A stretch of DNA of 64,000 bases from Lentisalinibacter orientalis (GCF_040706535.1 NZ_JAPDRJ010000005.1:305672-369671); one strand, 5' to 3'. Positions 25,676 to 34,852 are shown, counted from the first letter of the stretch. Made by a program: numbers and translations. Notes: a model not told the origin generated them from the sequence alone.

Positions 25676-25747
25676 CGTCTGCCGTCTTCAGCCAACCCGA
25701 TCAGGACCGGCAAGGATACATGAGGCACCCGGCGGCCGGTACCGCCG

Positions 25748-27241
25748 TCAGCGGCGCCGCAGCGCAGGCCACGCGGCCGCGGCGAGCAGCGCGAGGCAGA
25801 GCCCCACCACCGGCCAGTTGCCTGCGGCGGCATAGGGGGTGAGTCCGGTGCGGGGCTGCACCCGCGCCCGCAGCACCGCCGTCTCGAACTGGGGCGAGCG
25901 CGAGTGGATGCGGCCACGCGGGTCGATGAACGCGGTGATGCCGGTGTTGGTGGCGCGCAGCTGCCAGCGGCCGGCCTCCAGGCTGCGCACGCGGGCGATC
26001 TGGAGGTGCTGATGGGGCGCGATGGAGTCGCCGAACCACGCGTCGTTGCTCACGTTCACCAGCAGCGTCGCCTCGGGCAGCGCATAGAGTTGCTCGGCGC
26101 CGAAGGCGTCCTCGTAGCAGATGGTCAGTGCCACCTTCTCGCCCGCGGCCTGCAGCAGTTCCGGGCGCTCCGGCCCGGCCGCCGTATCCGTGTACGGCAG
26201 GCTCATCAGCCGCATCCACTCGCGGATGAAGTCGGGCACCGGAAAGTACTCGCCGAAAGGCACCAGGTGCCGCTTGCGATAGATCCCCTCGCCCGGGCCC
26301 AGCAGCAGGACGCTGTTGCTGTAGCCGCCCAGGTCCTCGTCGTAGTCCATGATGCCGAGCAGCAGCGAGGCGTCGCGCGCCTCCATGACCCGGTCGATGG
26401 CGGCGAGATAACCCGCCACCTGGCTCGTCTCGGCGGGCACGGCCACCTCGGGCCAGACGACGATGTCCGCGTCCGCCTCGGCCAGCGTCAGCCGCCGGTA
26501 CAGGGCGAGCGTCGGCGCCCGCTCTTCCGGCAGCCACTTGCGGTCCTGGGTGATCGCCCCCTGTACGAGGGAGGCGCGCAGGGGCTCTCCGTCGGCAGCG
26601 GTCCACTCGACGCGGGCCAGCCCGGCACCGACCGCGGGCACGGCGACGAGGAGCGCCGCGACCGGCACCCGCCAGCGGGGTTCGCGCACCAGCACGATCA
26701 GCGCCGCCGCCAGCACGGCCACGGCGAGGCTCGCGCCGTAGACGCCGGCCACGGGGACGAAACCGGCCAGCGGACCGTCGGTCTGGCTGTAGCCCAGCGA
26801 CAGCCAGGGGAATCCGCTCAGCAGCCAGCCCCGCAGCCACTCCATGGCCACCCAGGCCGCCGGCAGCACCCACAGCACGTGACGGGTGTCGCAGGCGGTC
26901 AGCCGCGCGACGAGCCAGGCGGTGCCGGCGTAGTACACCGCCATGATCAGCACCAGCCCCAGCATGAGGAAGACGGACAGCGCCGCCGGCGCGCCGCCGA
27001 AGATGGTGATGGAGATGTACAGCCAGTAGGTGCCGGAGAGGAAGGCGCCGGCGCCGAAGGCGAAGCCGGCGGCGGCGGCCCGGCGCGGCGTGCGGCCGGG
27101 CCACAGCGCGGCGCCCGCAGCGACGACCAGCGGTGCATACCACCACCAGCCGAAGGGCGCGAAGGCCAGCGGCAGCGTGAGCCCCGCCGCCAGGCTCAGG
27201 AGTCGGGGATAGCCGGACGCCGCTTGCAGGGCCTCTCGCAT
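25748..27241 (-). CDS. lnt: Apolipoprotein N-acyltransferase
   Basis: 497 residues. Lnt adds the third acyl chain to the N-terminal Cys of lipoproteins at the periplasmic face. N-terminal helices (LLSLAAGLTLPLAFAPFGWW onward) form the membrane domain. The nitrilase-like domain has the triad segments IVVWPEVAVPAE (Glu), YRKRHLVPFGEYFP (Lys) and VALTICYEDAFG (Cys). It lies 34 bp after ybeX and is followed by leuS; in the same transcript direction LptE and other lipoproteins made here are its substrates. Confidence 0.96.
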   Translation of the reverse strand: MREALQAASGYPRLLSLAAGLTLPLAFAPFGWWWYAPLVVAAGAALWPGRTPRRAAAAGFAFGAGAFLSGTYWLYISITIFGGAPAALSVFLMLGLVLIMAVYYAGTAWLVARLTACDTRHVLWVLPAAWVAMEWLRGWLLSGFPWLSLGYSQTDGPLAGFVPVAGVYGASLAVAVLAAALIVLVREPRWRVPVAALLVAVPAVGAGLARVEWTAADGEPLRASLVQGAITQDRKWLPEERAPTLALYRRLTLAEADADIVVWPEVAVPAETSQVAGYLAAIDRVMEARDASLLLGIMDYDEDLGGYSNSVLLLGPGEGIYRKRHLVPFGEYFPVPDFIREWMRLMSLPYTDTAAGPERPELLQAAGEKVALTICYEDAFGAEQLYALPEATLLVNVSNDAWFGDSIAPHQHLQIARVRSLEAGRWQLRATNTGITAFIDPRGRIHSRSPQFETAVLRARVQPRTGLTPYAAAGNWPVVGLCLALLAAAAWPALRRR

Positions 27242-27275
27242 GCCGGACGACGTGCGGGACGGACCCCGGCCGGGG

Positions 27276-28151
27276 CTACTCGCCCACGGCCTCGGCGAGC
27301 GGCGACACCTCCAGCAGGTCGATGCGCCGGCGGTCCGCCCGGGTCACGGTGAACCGGTAGCCACCGTACTCGATGGCTTCGGAGCGGCGCGGCAGATGTC
27401 CGAGTTCGTGCATGACCAGGCCGCCCACGGTGTCGTAGTCGTCGTCGCTGAAGTCGGTATCGAAGTGCTCGTTGAAGTCCTCGATGCGGGTCAGCGCACG
27501 GACGGCGTACACCGGGCGGCCGCCCTTCTCGCCCGCCTCCTGGATATAGGGCATCTCCTCCGGGTCGTGCTCGTCGTCGATCTCGCCGACGATCTCCTCC
27601 AGCACGTCCTCGATGGTGGCGAGCCCCGACACGCCGCCGTACTCGTCCACCACGATGGCCATGTGGTTGTGGCTCGCGCGGAATTCCTTCAGCAGCGTGT
27701 TCAGGCGCTTCGCCTCCGGGATGAAGACGGCCGGCCGCAGCCAGCGCACGATGTCCTCGCTGGAGTACTCGGCCTGGCCGACGAAGCGCAGCAGGTCCTT
27801 CGCGAGCAGGATCCCCAGCACCTCGTCCCGATCCTCGCCGATGACGGGGAAGCGGGAGTGCCCGGATTCGATGATGATCTTCAGCATCTCCTCGACGGGC
27901 CGGTCCTTCTCCAGGACCACCATCTGCGAACGGGGGATCATCACGTCCCGCACCTGGGTGGCGGAGACTTCCAGCACGCCCTCGAGCATGGCCTGCTCTT
28001 CGGGGTCGAATATGTCCCCCGCCTGGGCGTCCTTGATGATGTTGAGGATCTCTTCACGGCCCCTGGGCTCGCCCCGCAGCGCCTTCAGCAGGCGACTGAA
28101 CAGACCGGGCGGCTCGGAGCCGTTGCTACTGGGAGGTTTGTCTTCCGTCAT
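27276..28151 (-). CDS. ybeX: CorC/YbeX-type CBS-pair protein
   Basis: 291 residues. The soluble CorC-type architecture is: acidic head, EILNIIKDAQAGDIFDPEEQ, the CBS pair (VRDVMIPRSQMVVLEKDRPV; AVVVDEYGGVSGLATIED-type segment ending ATIEDVLEEIVGEIDDEHD) and the CorC_HlyC domain near the C-terminus. It has no DUF21 membrane part. Reported roles are Mg/Co efflux and, in E. coli, ribosome metabolism. Position miaB-phoH-ybeY-ybeX-lnt is the canonical gammaproteobacterial order. Confidence 0.94.
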   Translation of the reverse strand: MTEDKPPSSNGSEPPGLFSRLLKALRGEPRGREEILNIIKDAQAGDIFDPEEQAMLEGVLEVSATQVRDVMIPRSQMVVLEKDRPVEEMLKIIIESGHSRFPVIGEDRDEVLGILLAKDLLRFVGQAEYSSEDIVRWLRPAVFIPEAKRLNTLLKEFRASHNHMAIVVDEYGGVSGLATIEDVLEEIVGEIDDEHDPEEMPYIQEAGEKGGRPVYAVRALTRIEDFNEHFDTDFSDDDYDTVGGLVMHELGHLPRRSEAIEYGGYRFTVTRADRRRIDLLEVSPLAEAVGE

Positions 28152-28212
28152 GATTCCGATAGAGGCGGCGCAGATCGCGCCGAGCTGGATATTGTAGCAG
28201 TGTCCATGGATT

Positions 28213-28713
28213 TCAATCCTCCCGATAAGGGTCCGGATGGCCCAGTTCCGCGAGGATCTCCCGCTCGAGGCCCTCCATGCGGGCGGCCTCGTCCGGCGTC
28301 TGGTGGTCGTAGCCGGCCAGATGCAGGGTGCCGTGGACGATCATGTGGCACCAGTGGCTCTCCGCCGTCTTGCCCTGCTCGACCGCTTCCCGCGCCACCA
28401 CCGGCGCGCAGACCACGAGATCGCCCAGCGGATAGTCCACCTCGCCGGGCAGGCCGGGGTCGCCGCCGGGGAACGCCAGCACGTTGGTCGGGCGGTCCTT
28501 GCCGCGCCAGGCCGCATTCAGCTCCCGGCTCTCGGCCTCGCCGACGATGCGCACCGTCAGCTCCCGCGCATCCGCCTCGACCCCCGCGCGGCGCAGCGCC
28601 GCCTCGGCCCAGCGGCGGAGCACGTCCCGACCCGGGATGGCCGCGGCGTCCTCGCCGGCCCGGCCGTCGCCGCCGTCGTCGAGGGCCAGCTGCCTGACCA
28701 GCGCGAGAGACAC
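28213..28713 (-). CDS. ybeY: Endoribonuclease YbeY
   Basis: 166 residues, GTG start (28713) with AGAGGT about 8 nt upstream. YbeY acts in 16S rRNA 3' maturation and ribosome quality control. The zinc site MIVHGTLHLAGYDHQTPDEA contains the H-x3-H-x5-H ligands, and RGKDRPTNVLAFPGGDPGLP is the family core. It starts 21 bp after the phoH stop. The first 40 residues are more acidic and Gly-rich than usual (LALDDGGDGRAGEDAAAIPG) and look variable. Confidence 0.95.
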   Translation of the reverse strand: MSLALVRQLALDDGGDGRAGEDAAAIPGRDVLRRWAEAALRRAGVEADARELTVRIVGEAESRELNAAWRGKDRPTNVLAFPGGDPGLPGEVDYPLGDLVVCAPVVAREAVEQGKTAESHWCHMIVHGTLHLAGYDHQTPDEAARMEGLEREILAELGHPDPYRED

Positions 28714-28734
28714 CGCTCGGACCTCTTGCTGCGA

Positions 28735-29739
28735 CTACAGCTCGCCGTCGCCGTGGGCGTCGTAGGCTTCCACGATGCGCTGCACCAGCGGATGACGGAC
28801 CACGTCGGAGGCGGTGAAGTAGCTGAAGCCGATGCCCTCGACCCCGCGCAGCACGTCCATGACGTGGCGCAGGCCCGACAGCTGCCCCTTCGGCAGGTCG
28901 ATCTGGGTGACGTCGCCGGTCACCACTGCCCGGGAGCCGAAACCGATGCGGGTCAGGAACATCTTCATCTGGGCGGCGGAGGTATTCTGCGCCTCGTCCA
29001 GCAGCACGAAGGACTCGTTCAGCGAGCGGCCGCGCATGAAGGCGAGCGGTGCCACCTCGATGACGTTGCGCTCCACCAGCCGGCCCACACGCTCGAAGCC
29101 CATCATCTCGTAGAGGGCGTCGTACATGGGGCGCAGGTACGGGTCGACCTTCTGGGACATGTCGCCGGGCAGGAAGCCGAGCCGCTCCCCCGCCTCCACG
29201 GCGGGGCGCACCAGCACGATCCGGCGCACCTCGTCGCGCTCCAGCGCCTCTATGGCGGCGGCCACAGCCAGATAGGTCTTGCCGGTGCCGGCGGGGCCGA
29301 TGCCGAAGGCCAGGTCGTTGTCGCGGATCTGCACCAGGTAGTGGCGCTGGTTGGGGCCGCGCGCGCGGATGCGCTTGCGCGGGGTCTTGATGAGCGTCTC
29401 CTCCGACTGCTCCCGGGCCGGCGCCTCCGTGCCGGCATCCTCGTCCGCAGGCGCTTCGCGCGCCTCCATCGCCGACTCCTGCAGACAGATGTGCACCCGG
29501 TGCGGATCCAGGTGTTCGCTACCGGTCAGGCGGAACAGCTCCTGCAGCACCTGCTCGCCGGCGCGCGCCGCACCCGCCTGGCCCACCACCCGGAAACGGT
29601 TGCCCCGGTTGGCGATCTCCACGCCCAGTCGGCGTTCGATTTGTCTCAGGTGTTCGTCGAACTGGCCGCAGAGATTGGCCAGACGGTTGTTGTCGGCGGG
29701 CTCCAGGACGATGTCCCTGGCTTCGTTTACGGATTCCAA
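28735..29739 (-). CDS. ybeZ: PhoH-like ATPase (YbeZ)
   Basis: 334 residues, TTG start (29739); GGGAG is 12 nt upstream but the spacer is pyrimidine-rich, so the start is less certain. FGIGPAGTGKTYLAVAAA is Walker A, and ESFVLLDEAQNTSAAQMKM holds Walker B. PhoH ATPases resemble superfamily I helicases and work with YbeY in RNA processing. Residues 10-75 form a KH-like RNA-binding head (LANLCGQFDEHLRQIERRLG), and an acidic linker (EAREAPADEDAGTEAPAREQ) joins it to the ATPase. It lies between miaB and ybeY. Confidence 0.94.
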   Translation of the reverse strand: MESVNEARDIVLEPADNNRLANLCGQFDEHLRQIERRLGVEIANRGNRFRVVGQAGAARAGEQVLQELFRLTGSEHLDPHRVHICLQESAMEAREAPADEDAGTEAPAREQSEETLIKTPRKRIRARGPNQRHYLVQIRDNDLAFGIGPAGTGKTYLAVAAAIEALERDEVRRIVLVRPAVEAGERLGFLPGDMSQKVDPYLRPMYDALYEMMGFERVGRLVERNVIEVAPLAFMRGRSLNESFVLLDEAQNTSAAQMKMFLTRIGFGSRAVVTGDVTQIDLPKGQLSGLRHVMDVLRGVEGIGFSYFTASDVVRHPLVQRIVEAYDAHGDGEL

Positions 29740-29807
29740 GAGAAGAGGAGACTCCCGGTTCGAGTTGACAGGTTTCTAGACTAACCCCTCCTCATGACGA
29801 GGGGAAG

Positions 29808-31157
29808 TCAGGAGGCGCGGCGCCGGGCCGGCGGCGCGACCACGCGTCCGCGCAGGGAATTGGGCATCGCCTCGGTGATCTGCACGTCGACGAATTGGCC
29901 GATGAGCGAATCGTCGCCGTCGAAGTTCACCCAGCGCATGTTCTCTGTGCGGCCGGCCACCTGTCCCGTATGCCGGCGGGCGCGGCGCTCGACCAGTACC
30001 CGCTGGGTCGTGCCGACCATCGCCTCGCTGATCGCCGCCGCCTGCTGGTTGATGCGGGCCTGCAGCAGCGCGAGACGGCGCTTCTTCTCGTCGGCGGTGA
30101 CCTCGTCCGGCAGCGAGGCCGCCGGTGTGCCCGGCCGCGCGCTGTAGATGAAGCTGAAGGACTGGTCGAAGCCCAAGTCGGCGATGAGCTTCATGGTGGC
30201 GTCGACGTCCGCGTCGGTCTCGCCCGGGAAGCCGACGATGAAGTCCGAGGACACCGAGATGCCGGGGCGGGCTTCGCGCAGCCGGCGGATCTTCTGCCGA
30301 TACTCCAGCGCGGTGTGGCCACGCTTCATCAGCGCCAGCACCCGGTCGGAGCCGCTCTGCACCGGCAGGTGCAGGTAGGACGCGAGCTTCGGCACCTCGG
30401 CATAGGCGCGGATCAGGGCATCGGTGAACTCCACCGGATGCGAGGTGGTGAAGCGGATGCGCTCGATGCCGTCGACCGCGGCCACGTAATGGATCAGGGT
30501 GGCCAGGTCGGCGGTGGTGCCATCGTGCATGGCACCCCGGTAGGCGTTCACGTTCTGGCCGAGCAGGTTCACCTCCCGAACGCCCTTGTCCGCGAGCTGC
30601 GCCACCTCGACGATGACGTCGTCGAACGGCCGGCTGATCTCCTCGCCCCGGGTATAGGGCACGACGCAGAACGAGCAGTACTTGCTGCAGCCCTCCATCA
30701 CCGAGACGAAGGCCGTGGGACCCTCGGCCCGGGGCTCGGGCAGGCGGTCGAACTTCTCGATCTCCGGGAAGGAGACATCCACCACCGGTTCGCCGGAGCG
30801 GCGCACCCGCTCGAGCATGTCCGGCAACCGGTGTAACGTCTGCGGACCGAACACCATATCCACGTACGGGGCCCGGCGGATCACGGCGTCGCCCTCCTGG
30901 CTGGCCACGCAGCCGCCGACGCCGATCACCAGATCCGGACGCTCCGCCTTCAGCCGCTTCCAGCGGCCGATCTCGGAGAAGGTCTTCTCCTGGGCCTTCT
31001 CGCGGATGGAACAGGTGTTGACCAGCAGCACGTCGGCCTCGGACGGATCGTCCGTCAGCGCGAGACCATGGGACTCCCGCAGCACGTCCGCCATCTTGGC
31101 GGAGTCGTACTCGTTCATCTGACAGCCGTAGGTGCTGATGTAGAGCCTGCCGGTCAT
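29808..31157 (-). CDS. miaB: tRNA-2-methylthio-N6-dimethylallyladenosine synthase
   Basis: 449 residues. Radical-SAM methylthiotransferase that converts i6A37 to ms2i6A37 in tRNAs reading UNN codons. The N-terminal UPF0004 domain has Cys in YGCQMNEYDS, NTCSIREKAQEK and GVGGCVASQEG for the auxiliary cluster. The radical-SAM CxxxCxxC is in VMEGCSKYCSFCVVPYTRG, and a TRAM domain ends the protein (LVERRARRHTGQVAGRTENM). It is upstream of phoH on the same strand, and the 5' flank is made of a 14-bp triple repeat. Confidence 0.96.
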   Translation of the reverse strand: MTGRLYISTYGCQMNEYDSAKMADVLRESHGLALTDDPSEADVLLVNTCSIREKAQEKTFSEIGRWKRLKAERPDLVIGVGGCVASQEGDAVIRRAPYVDMVFGPQTLHRLPDMLERVRRSGEPVVDVSFPEIEKFDRLPEPRAEGPTAFVSVMEGCSKYCSFCVVPYTRGEEISRPFDDVIVEVAQLADKGVREVNLLGQNVNAYRGAMHDGTTADLATLIHYVAAVDGIERIRFTTSHPVEFTDALIRAYAEVPKLASYLHLPVQSGSDRVLALMKRGHTALEYRQKIRRLREARPGISVSSDFIVGFPGETDADVDATMKLIADLGFDQSFSFIYSARPGTPAASLPDEVTADEKKRRLALLQARINQQAAAISEAMVGTTQRVLVERRARRHTGQVAGRTENMRWVNFDGDDSLIGQFVDVQITEAMPNSLRGRVVAPPARRRAS

Positions 31158-31166
31158 GCGGTGAAT

Positions 31167-31208
31167 CCTAGCGCAGGAAACCTAGCGCAAGAAACCTAGC
31201 GCAAGAAA
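31167..31208. repeat. Three 14-bp tandem units containing the sat-cysC stop
   Basis: CCTAGCGCAGGAAA, CCTAGCGCAAGAAA and CCTAGCGCAAGAAA follow one another exactly. The third unit is the end of sat-cysC (Phe-Leu-Arg-stop on the reverse strand), so the final codons and TAG are repeated twice in the 9-bp-to-miaB spacer, in a different frame each time. Confidence 0.85.
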
Positions 31209-32908
31209 CCCAGGCTTTCGAGGATCACCAGGATGCGGTGGGCCGCCAGGTCCGGCGTCATCTCCTGCGTGTCGAGGCGGATCTCCGGCGCCTCCGGCTC
31301 CTCGTAGGGGTCGCTGATGCCGGTGAATTCCTTGATGATGCCCGCCCGTGCCTTGGCATAGAGCCCCTTGCGGTCGCGCTGCTCGCAGACCTCCAGCGGC
31401 GTGGCGACGTGCACCTCCACGAAACCGCCCAACGGCTCGATCAGCTGGCGCACTTCGCGGCGGGTGCGGGCATAGGGCGCGATGGGCGCGCAGATGGCGA
31501 TGCCGCCGTTCTTGGTGATCTCGCTGGCCACGTAGCCGATGCGCAGGATGTTCAGATCCCGGTGCTCCTTCGAGAAGCCGAGCTCGCTGGACAGGTTCTT
31601 GCGCACGATGTCGCCGTCGAGCAGTGTCACCGGCCGGCCGCCGGCCTCCAGCAGCTTCACCATCAGCGCGTTGGCGATGGTGGACTTGCCCGAGCCGGAG
31701 AGCCCGGTCATGAACACCGTAAAGCCCTGCTTGTGCCGCGGCGGGTGCGTGCGACGGAGTTCCGCGACCACCTCCTGGAACGAGAACCAGTCCGGTATCT
31801 CCAGACCTTCCTGCAGCCGGCGGCGGAGTTCGGTACCGGAGATGTTCAGCACGTTGTCCTGGTCGGTGGTCTCGTCCAGCGGCATGTACTGGGCCCGGTT
31901 CTCCGCGTACACCATCAGGCGGAACGGCACCATGGAGATGCCGAGTTCCTGCTCGTGCTCGCGGAACAGCGTCTGGGCATCGTAGGGACCGTAGAAGTCG
32001 TTGCCCTGGCTGTCCTTGCCTGGTCCCGCATGATCACGGCCGACGATAAAGTGGGTGCAGCCGTAGTTCTTGCGAATGATGGCGTGCCACAGCGCCTCGC
32101 GCGGCCCGCCCATGCGCATGGCCAGCGGCAGCAGGCTGAGCGACGTGGTCTGGTCCGGGTACTGGCCCAGCACGTGCTCGTAGCAGCGCACCCGCGTGTA
32201 GTGATCCACGTCGCCGGGCTTGGTCATGCCGACGACCGGGTGGATGAGCAGGTTGGCCTCCACCTCGCGCGCCGCCCGGAAAGTGAGTTCCTGGTGGGCC
32301 CGGTGCATCGGGTTGCGGGTCTGGAACGCCACCACCTTGCGCCAGCCGAGCTTGCGGAAGCGGTCGCGCATCTCCCGCGGGGTATCGCGCAGATGGCGGA
32401 AGTCGTAGTGGGTCGGCGCCTCGACGCCGCGCAGCGGACCGCCCAGGTAGACCGGCCCGGCCCTGTTCATCAGGTAGTCCACCGCCGGGTGCAGTTCGTC
32501 GGCGGTGCCGAAGACCTGCAGCGCCTCGGACTCCTTGTCCGGCGTCCAGCGGCTGGTCACCTTCATGGTGGCGACGAGCACGCCTTCCTGGTCGCGCAGC
32601 GCGATCTCGTCGCCCTCGGCCACGTCAGCGGCGAACTCCTCGCTTACGTCCAGCGTGACCGGCATGGGCCAGAGCACCCCCGAGGCGAGACGCATGTCCT
32701 TCACGACGCCCTCGTAGTCCGCCTGCTCCAGGAAACCGGTCAGGGGGGAGAAGCCGCCGTTCAGCAGCAGCTCGAGGTCGCACAGCTGGCGCGGCGTCAG
32801 GTCCCAAGACGCCATGTCGCGGGCCCGCTTCTTCTCCTCGGCCGCCGCCGCCTCGTCCAGGTACAGTTCGATCAGTTCGCCGCCGTGCGGCTCTTTGTAG
32901 GCTCCCAT
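31196..32908 (-). CDS. Bifunctional ATP sulfurylase / APS kinase
   Basis: 570 residues. The N-terminal part (about 1-385) is a Sat-type ATP sulfurylase: VAFQTRNPMHRAHQELTFRA carries the QTRNPxHxxH active site, and FIVGRDHAGPGKDS the second ATP segment. The C-terminal part is CysC with Walker A GLSGSGKST at about residue 401, LLDGDIVRKNLSSELGFSKE and KGLYAKARAGIIKEFTGISD. The fusion makes PAPS directly from sulfate and two ATP. This replaces the CysDN GTPase-type sulfurylase. No cysH, cysI/J or sulfate transporter is nearby, so whether the PAPS feeds assimilation or sulfation is not shown. Start MGAYKEPHGGELIELYLDEA with AAGGA upstream. Confidence 0.95.
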   Translation of the reverse strand: MGAYKEPHGGELIELYLDEAAAAEEKKRARDMASWDLTPRQLCDLELLLNGGFSPLTGFLEQADYEGVVKDMRLASGVLWPMPVTLDVSEEFAADVAEGDEIALRDQEGVLVATMKVTSRWTPDKESEALQVFGTADELHPAVDYLMNRAGPVYLGGPLRGVEAPTHYDFRHLRDTPREMRDRFRKLGWRKVVAFQTRNPMHRAHQELTFRAAREVEANLLIHPVVGMTKPGDVDHYTRVRCYEHVLGQYPDQTTSLSLLPLAMRMGGPREALWHAIIRKNYGCTHFIVGRDHAGPGKDSQGNDFYGPYDAQTLFREHEQELGISMVPFRLMVYAENRAQYMPLDETTDQDNVLNISGTELRRRLQEGLEIPDWFSFQEVVAELRRTHPPRHKQGFTVFMTGLSGSGKSTIANALMVKLLEAGGRPVTLLDGDIVRKNLSSELGFSKEHRDLNILRIGYVASEITKNGGIAICAPIAPYARTRREVRQLIEPLGGFVEVHVATPLEVCEQRDRKGLYAKARAGIIKEFTGISDPYEEPEAPEIRLDTQEMTPDLAAHRILVILESLGFLR

Positions 32909-32940
32909 TTCCGGTTCCTTGTTTCCTCAAAAATAATCCA

Positions 32941-32957
32941 CTGCCCTTTCCGGGCAG
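32941..32957. other. Small hairpin upstream of sat-cysC
   Basis: CTGCCC (32941-32946) and GGGCAG (32952-32957) are perfect inverted repeats with a 5-nt loop, 33 bp before the sat-cysC start, followed on the coding strand by an A/T-rich stretch. It may be a 5'-UTR stem or an operator; no identity is claimed. Confidence 0.35.
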
Positions 32958-33093
32958 ATCTTGCACCGGATCGGTGGACAGCCCGCCAACCTAGCAGAGC
33001 CCGCGCCGCGCTGCCGCGACCGGGCTCACAGTAGATTGTGCGATGGTCCCCGCAGGGATGTGTCGGTTGGGCTTCGGCGCTCCGGGGCGGACC

Positions 33094-33540
33094 TCAGAAG
33101 GGGATGTCGTCGTCGAACTCTTCGCCGCCGCCCGTATCGGGGTAGTTACCCCCGGACGGGCCGGAGTCCTGGGACGACATCGGCCCCGCTCCGCCGCCAC
33201 CGCCGCGGCCGCCCATCATCTGCATCTCGTCGGCGATGACCTCCGTGGTCCAGCGGTCATTGCCCTGCTTGTCCTGCCACTTGCGCGTGCGCAGCTTGCC
33301 CTCGATGTAGACCTGGGAGCCCTTGCGCAGATACTCGGCGGCGATCTCCGCGAGCCGGCCGAACATGGCGACGTTGTGCCATTCGGTACGCTCCTTCTGC
33401 TCGCCGGTCTGCTTGTCCTTCCACTGCTCGCTGGTCGCGATGCGAAGGTTCGTGACCGCGCTGCCGCTCGGCATGTAGCGCGTGTCCGGATCCTGGCCGA
33501 GATTGCCGACCAGTATGACTTTGTTGATTCCGCGGGCCAT
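33094..33540 (-). CDS. ssb: Single-stranded DNA-binding protein
   Basis: 148 residues. MARGINKVILVGNLGQDPDT begins the OB fold; WHNVAMFGRLAEIAAEYLRK and GKLRTRKWQDKQGNDRWTTE complete it. A Gly/Ser/Pro linker leads to the acidic tip EEFDDDIPF, which recruits repair and replication partners. Linker length (about 35 residues) is short. It lies near uvrA with one MFS gene in between, a common variant of the enteric uvrA-ssb divergent pair. No CTGT-N8-ACAG box is seen upstream. Confidence 0.97.
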   Translation of the reverse strand: MARGINKVILVGNLGQDPDTRYMPSGSAVTNLRIATSEQWKDKQTGEQKERTEWHNVAMFGRLAEIAAEYLRKGSQVYIEGKLRTRKWQDKQGNDRWTTEVIADEMQMMGGRGGGGGAGPMSSQDSGPSGGNYPDTGGGEEFDDDIPF

Positions 33541-33611
33541 CAGGGTCCCCTGCTCGTCTTGGTTGGATGCCGCGGCGAGGAGCGCAGGCTCTTCGCCGTC
33601 GAGGGTGAGCT

Positions 33612-33640
33612 ATTGTAGGCGCTGGGCCGCCAAATGCCCA
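33612..33640 (-). promoter_or_regulatory. Candidate ssb promoter
   Basis: On the reverse strand TGGGCA (33635-33640, 4/6) is followed after 17 bp by TACAAT (33612-33617, 5/6), giving a start about 65 nt before the ssb ATG. Confidence 0.4.
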
Positions 33641-33643
33641 CCG

Positions 33644-34852
33644 CTATAATGCGGGATTACGCCCGAAAACAAGGCCGATCGTCACCAGCAGCCAGGCGAC
33701 GCCGATCACGCCGAGCGAGACGAACACGCCGCTGTAGTCGGTCACGCCCATCAGCCATCCCCCGACCACGCCGCCGGCGAACGCGCCGAGGAACTGGGAG
33801 GTGTAGAACAGCCCCAGCGCGCCGCCCCGGCCGTCCGGGCCCGCGACCACCGATAGACGCGCCGGCAGTCGGGCCTCGAGGTAGTTGAACCCGGCGAAGA
33901 AGATCGCCAGTCCCGCCAGGGCCAGGATCCAGCCGTCCGTCGCCTGCCACAGCAGGCCCTGGCCGAGGGCCAGCAGACCCACCGAGAGGACGAAGATCCA
34001 GCTGCCGCGACCCTTCTCGCCCAGCAATACCAGCGGTACCGTGGCCACCAGGGACAGCGCCAGGGCGGCGAAGTAGGTGCGCCACTGGGTCTCCATGGGC
34101 ACGCCGAGCGCGTCGCGCAGCAGGAACGGCGCCGCCACGAAGCTGGCCGTGAGCATCATGTGCAGCAGGAAGATGGAGGCATCGATGGCGGCGACGCCCG
34201 GAGTGAGGCGCCCCGCCGGCCGCCGCTGCGCCCCGTGATGGGCCCCCGGCTTCGCCCGGGGCAGCACCGTGGCGAGCGCCAGCGCGGTCAGCGCCATGAT
34301 GCCGGCCAGCCAGAACAGGCCGCGCACGCCCGTCACGCTGGCCACCAGCGGGCCGAGCACCAGTGCGATCAGGAACGAGCTGCCGATGGAGATGCCGAGG
34401 ATGGCCGTGGCGCGGGTACGGATTTCCTCCCGGGTGTGATCGGCCAGCAGCGCGGTCAGCGTGGCCGAGACGGCGCCCGCCCCCTGCAGGAGACGCCCGG
34501 CGATGACGCCGAGGATGTGGTGACTCATGGCCGCGACGAAGCTGCCCAGGGCGAAGACGGTCAGCCCGAGCACGATGACCGGCACGCGGCCGATGCGGTC
34601 GGACAGCGTGCCGAACGGTACCTGCAGCACGGCCTGGGTGATCCCGTAGCCGCCCACCGCCAGGCCGACCAGCATGGGCGTGGCCCCCTCCAGGCCGGAG
34701 GCCCAGAGCGCGAGCACCGGCAGCAGGAGGAACAGGCCGAGCATACGCAGCATGGCCATGCCGCTGACCATGCCGATGATGCGGCCCTCCCCCGGCTCGA
34801 GTGAGATGCGTTTTCGCTGCCCGTCGGGCGGGGTCGTCTGTTCGTCTGACAT
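33644..34852 (-). CDS. MFS transporter (YajR-like)
   Basis: 402 residues with 12 hydrophobic helices. The loop after helix 2, FGTLSDRIGRVPVIVLGLTV, is the MFS signature (GxLaDrxGrk). A basic cytoplasmic loop (AKPGAHHGAQRRPAGR) separates the two six-helix halves. It belongs to the drug/H+ antiporter-like group often encoded between ssb and uvrA in gammaproteobacteria; the substrate is unknown. It ends 103 bp before ssb on the same strand and is divergent from uvrA. Confidence 0.85.
   Translation of the reverse strand: MSDEQTTPPDGQRKRISLEPGEGRIIGMVSGMAMLRMLGLFLLLPVLALWASGLEGATPMLVGLAVGGYGITQAVLQVPFGTLSDRIGRVPVIVLGLTVFALGSFVAAMSHHILGVIAGRLLQGAGAVSATLTALLADHTREEIRTRATAILGISIGSSFLIALVLGPLVASVTGVRGLFWLAGIMALTALALATVLPRAKPGAHHGAQRRPAGRLTPGVAAIDASIFLLHMMLTASFVAAPFLLRDALGVPMETQWRTYFAALALSLVATVPLVLLGEKGRGSWIFVLSVGLLALGQGLLWQATDGWILALAGLAIFFAGFNYLEARLPARLSVVAGPDGRGGALGLFYTSQFLGAFAGGVVGGWLMGVTDYSGVFVSLGVIGVAWLLVTIGLVFGRNPAL

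Noticed and set aside
33642..33655. TATAAT on the + strand at the MFS/ssb junction as a promoter
   Set aside because: It sits inside a CCGC/GCGG palindrome at the MFS stop, and no rightward gene follows it.
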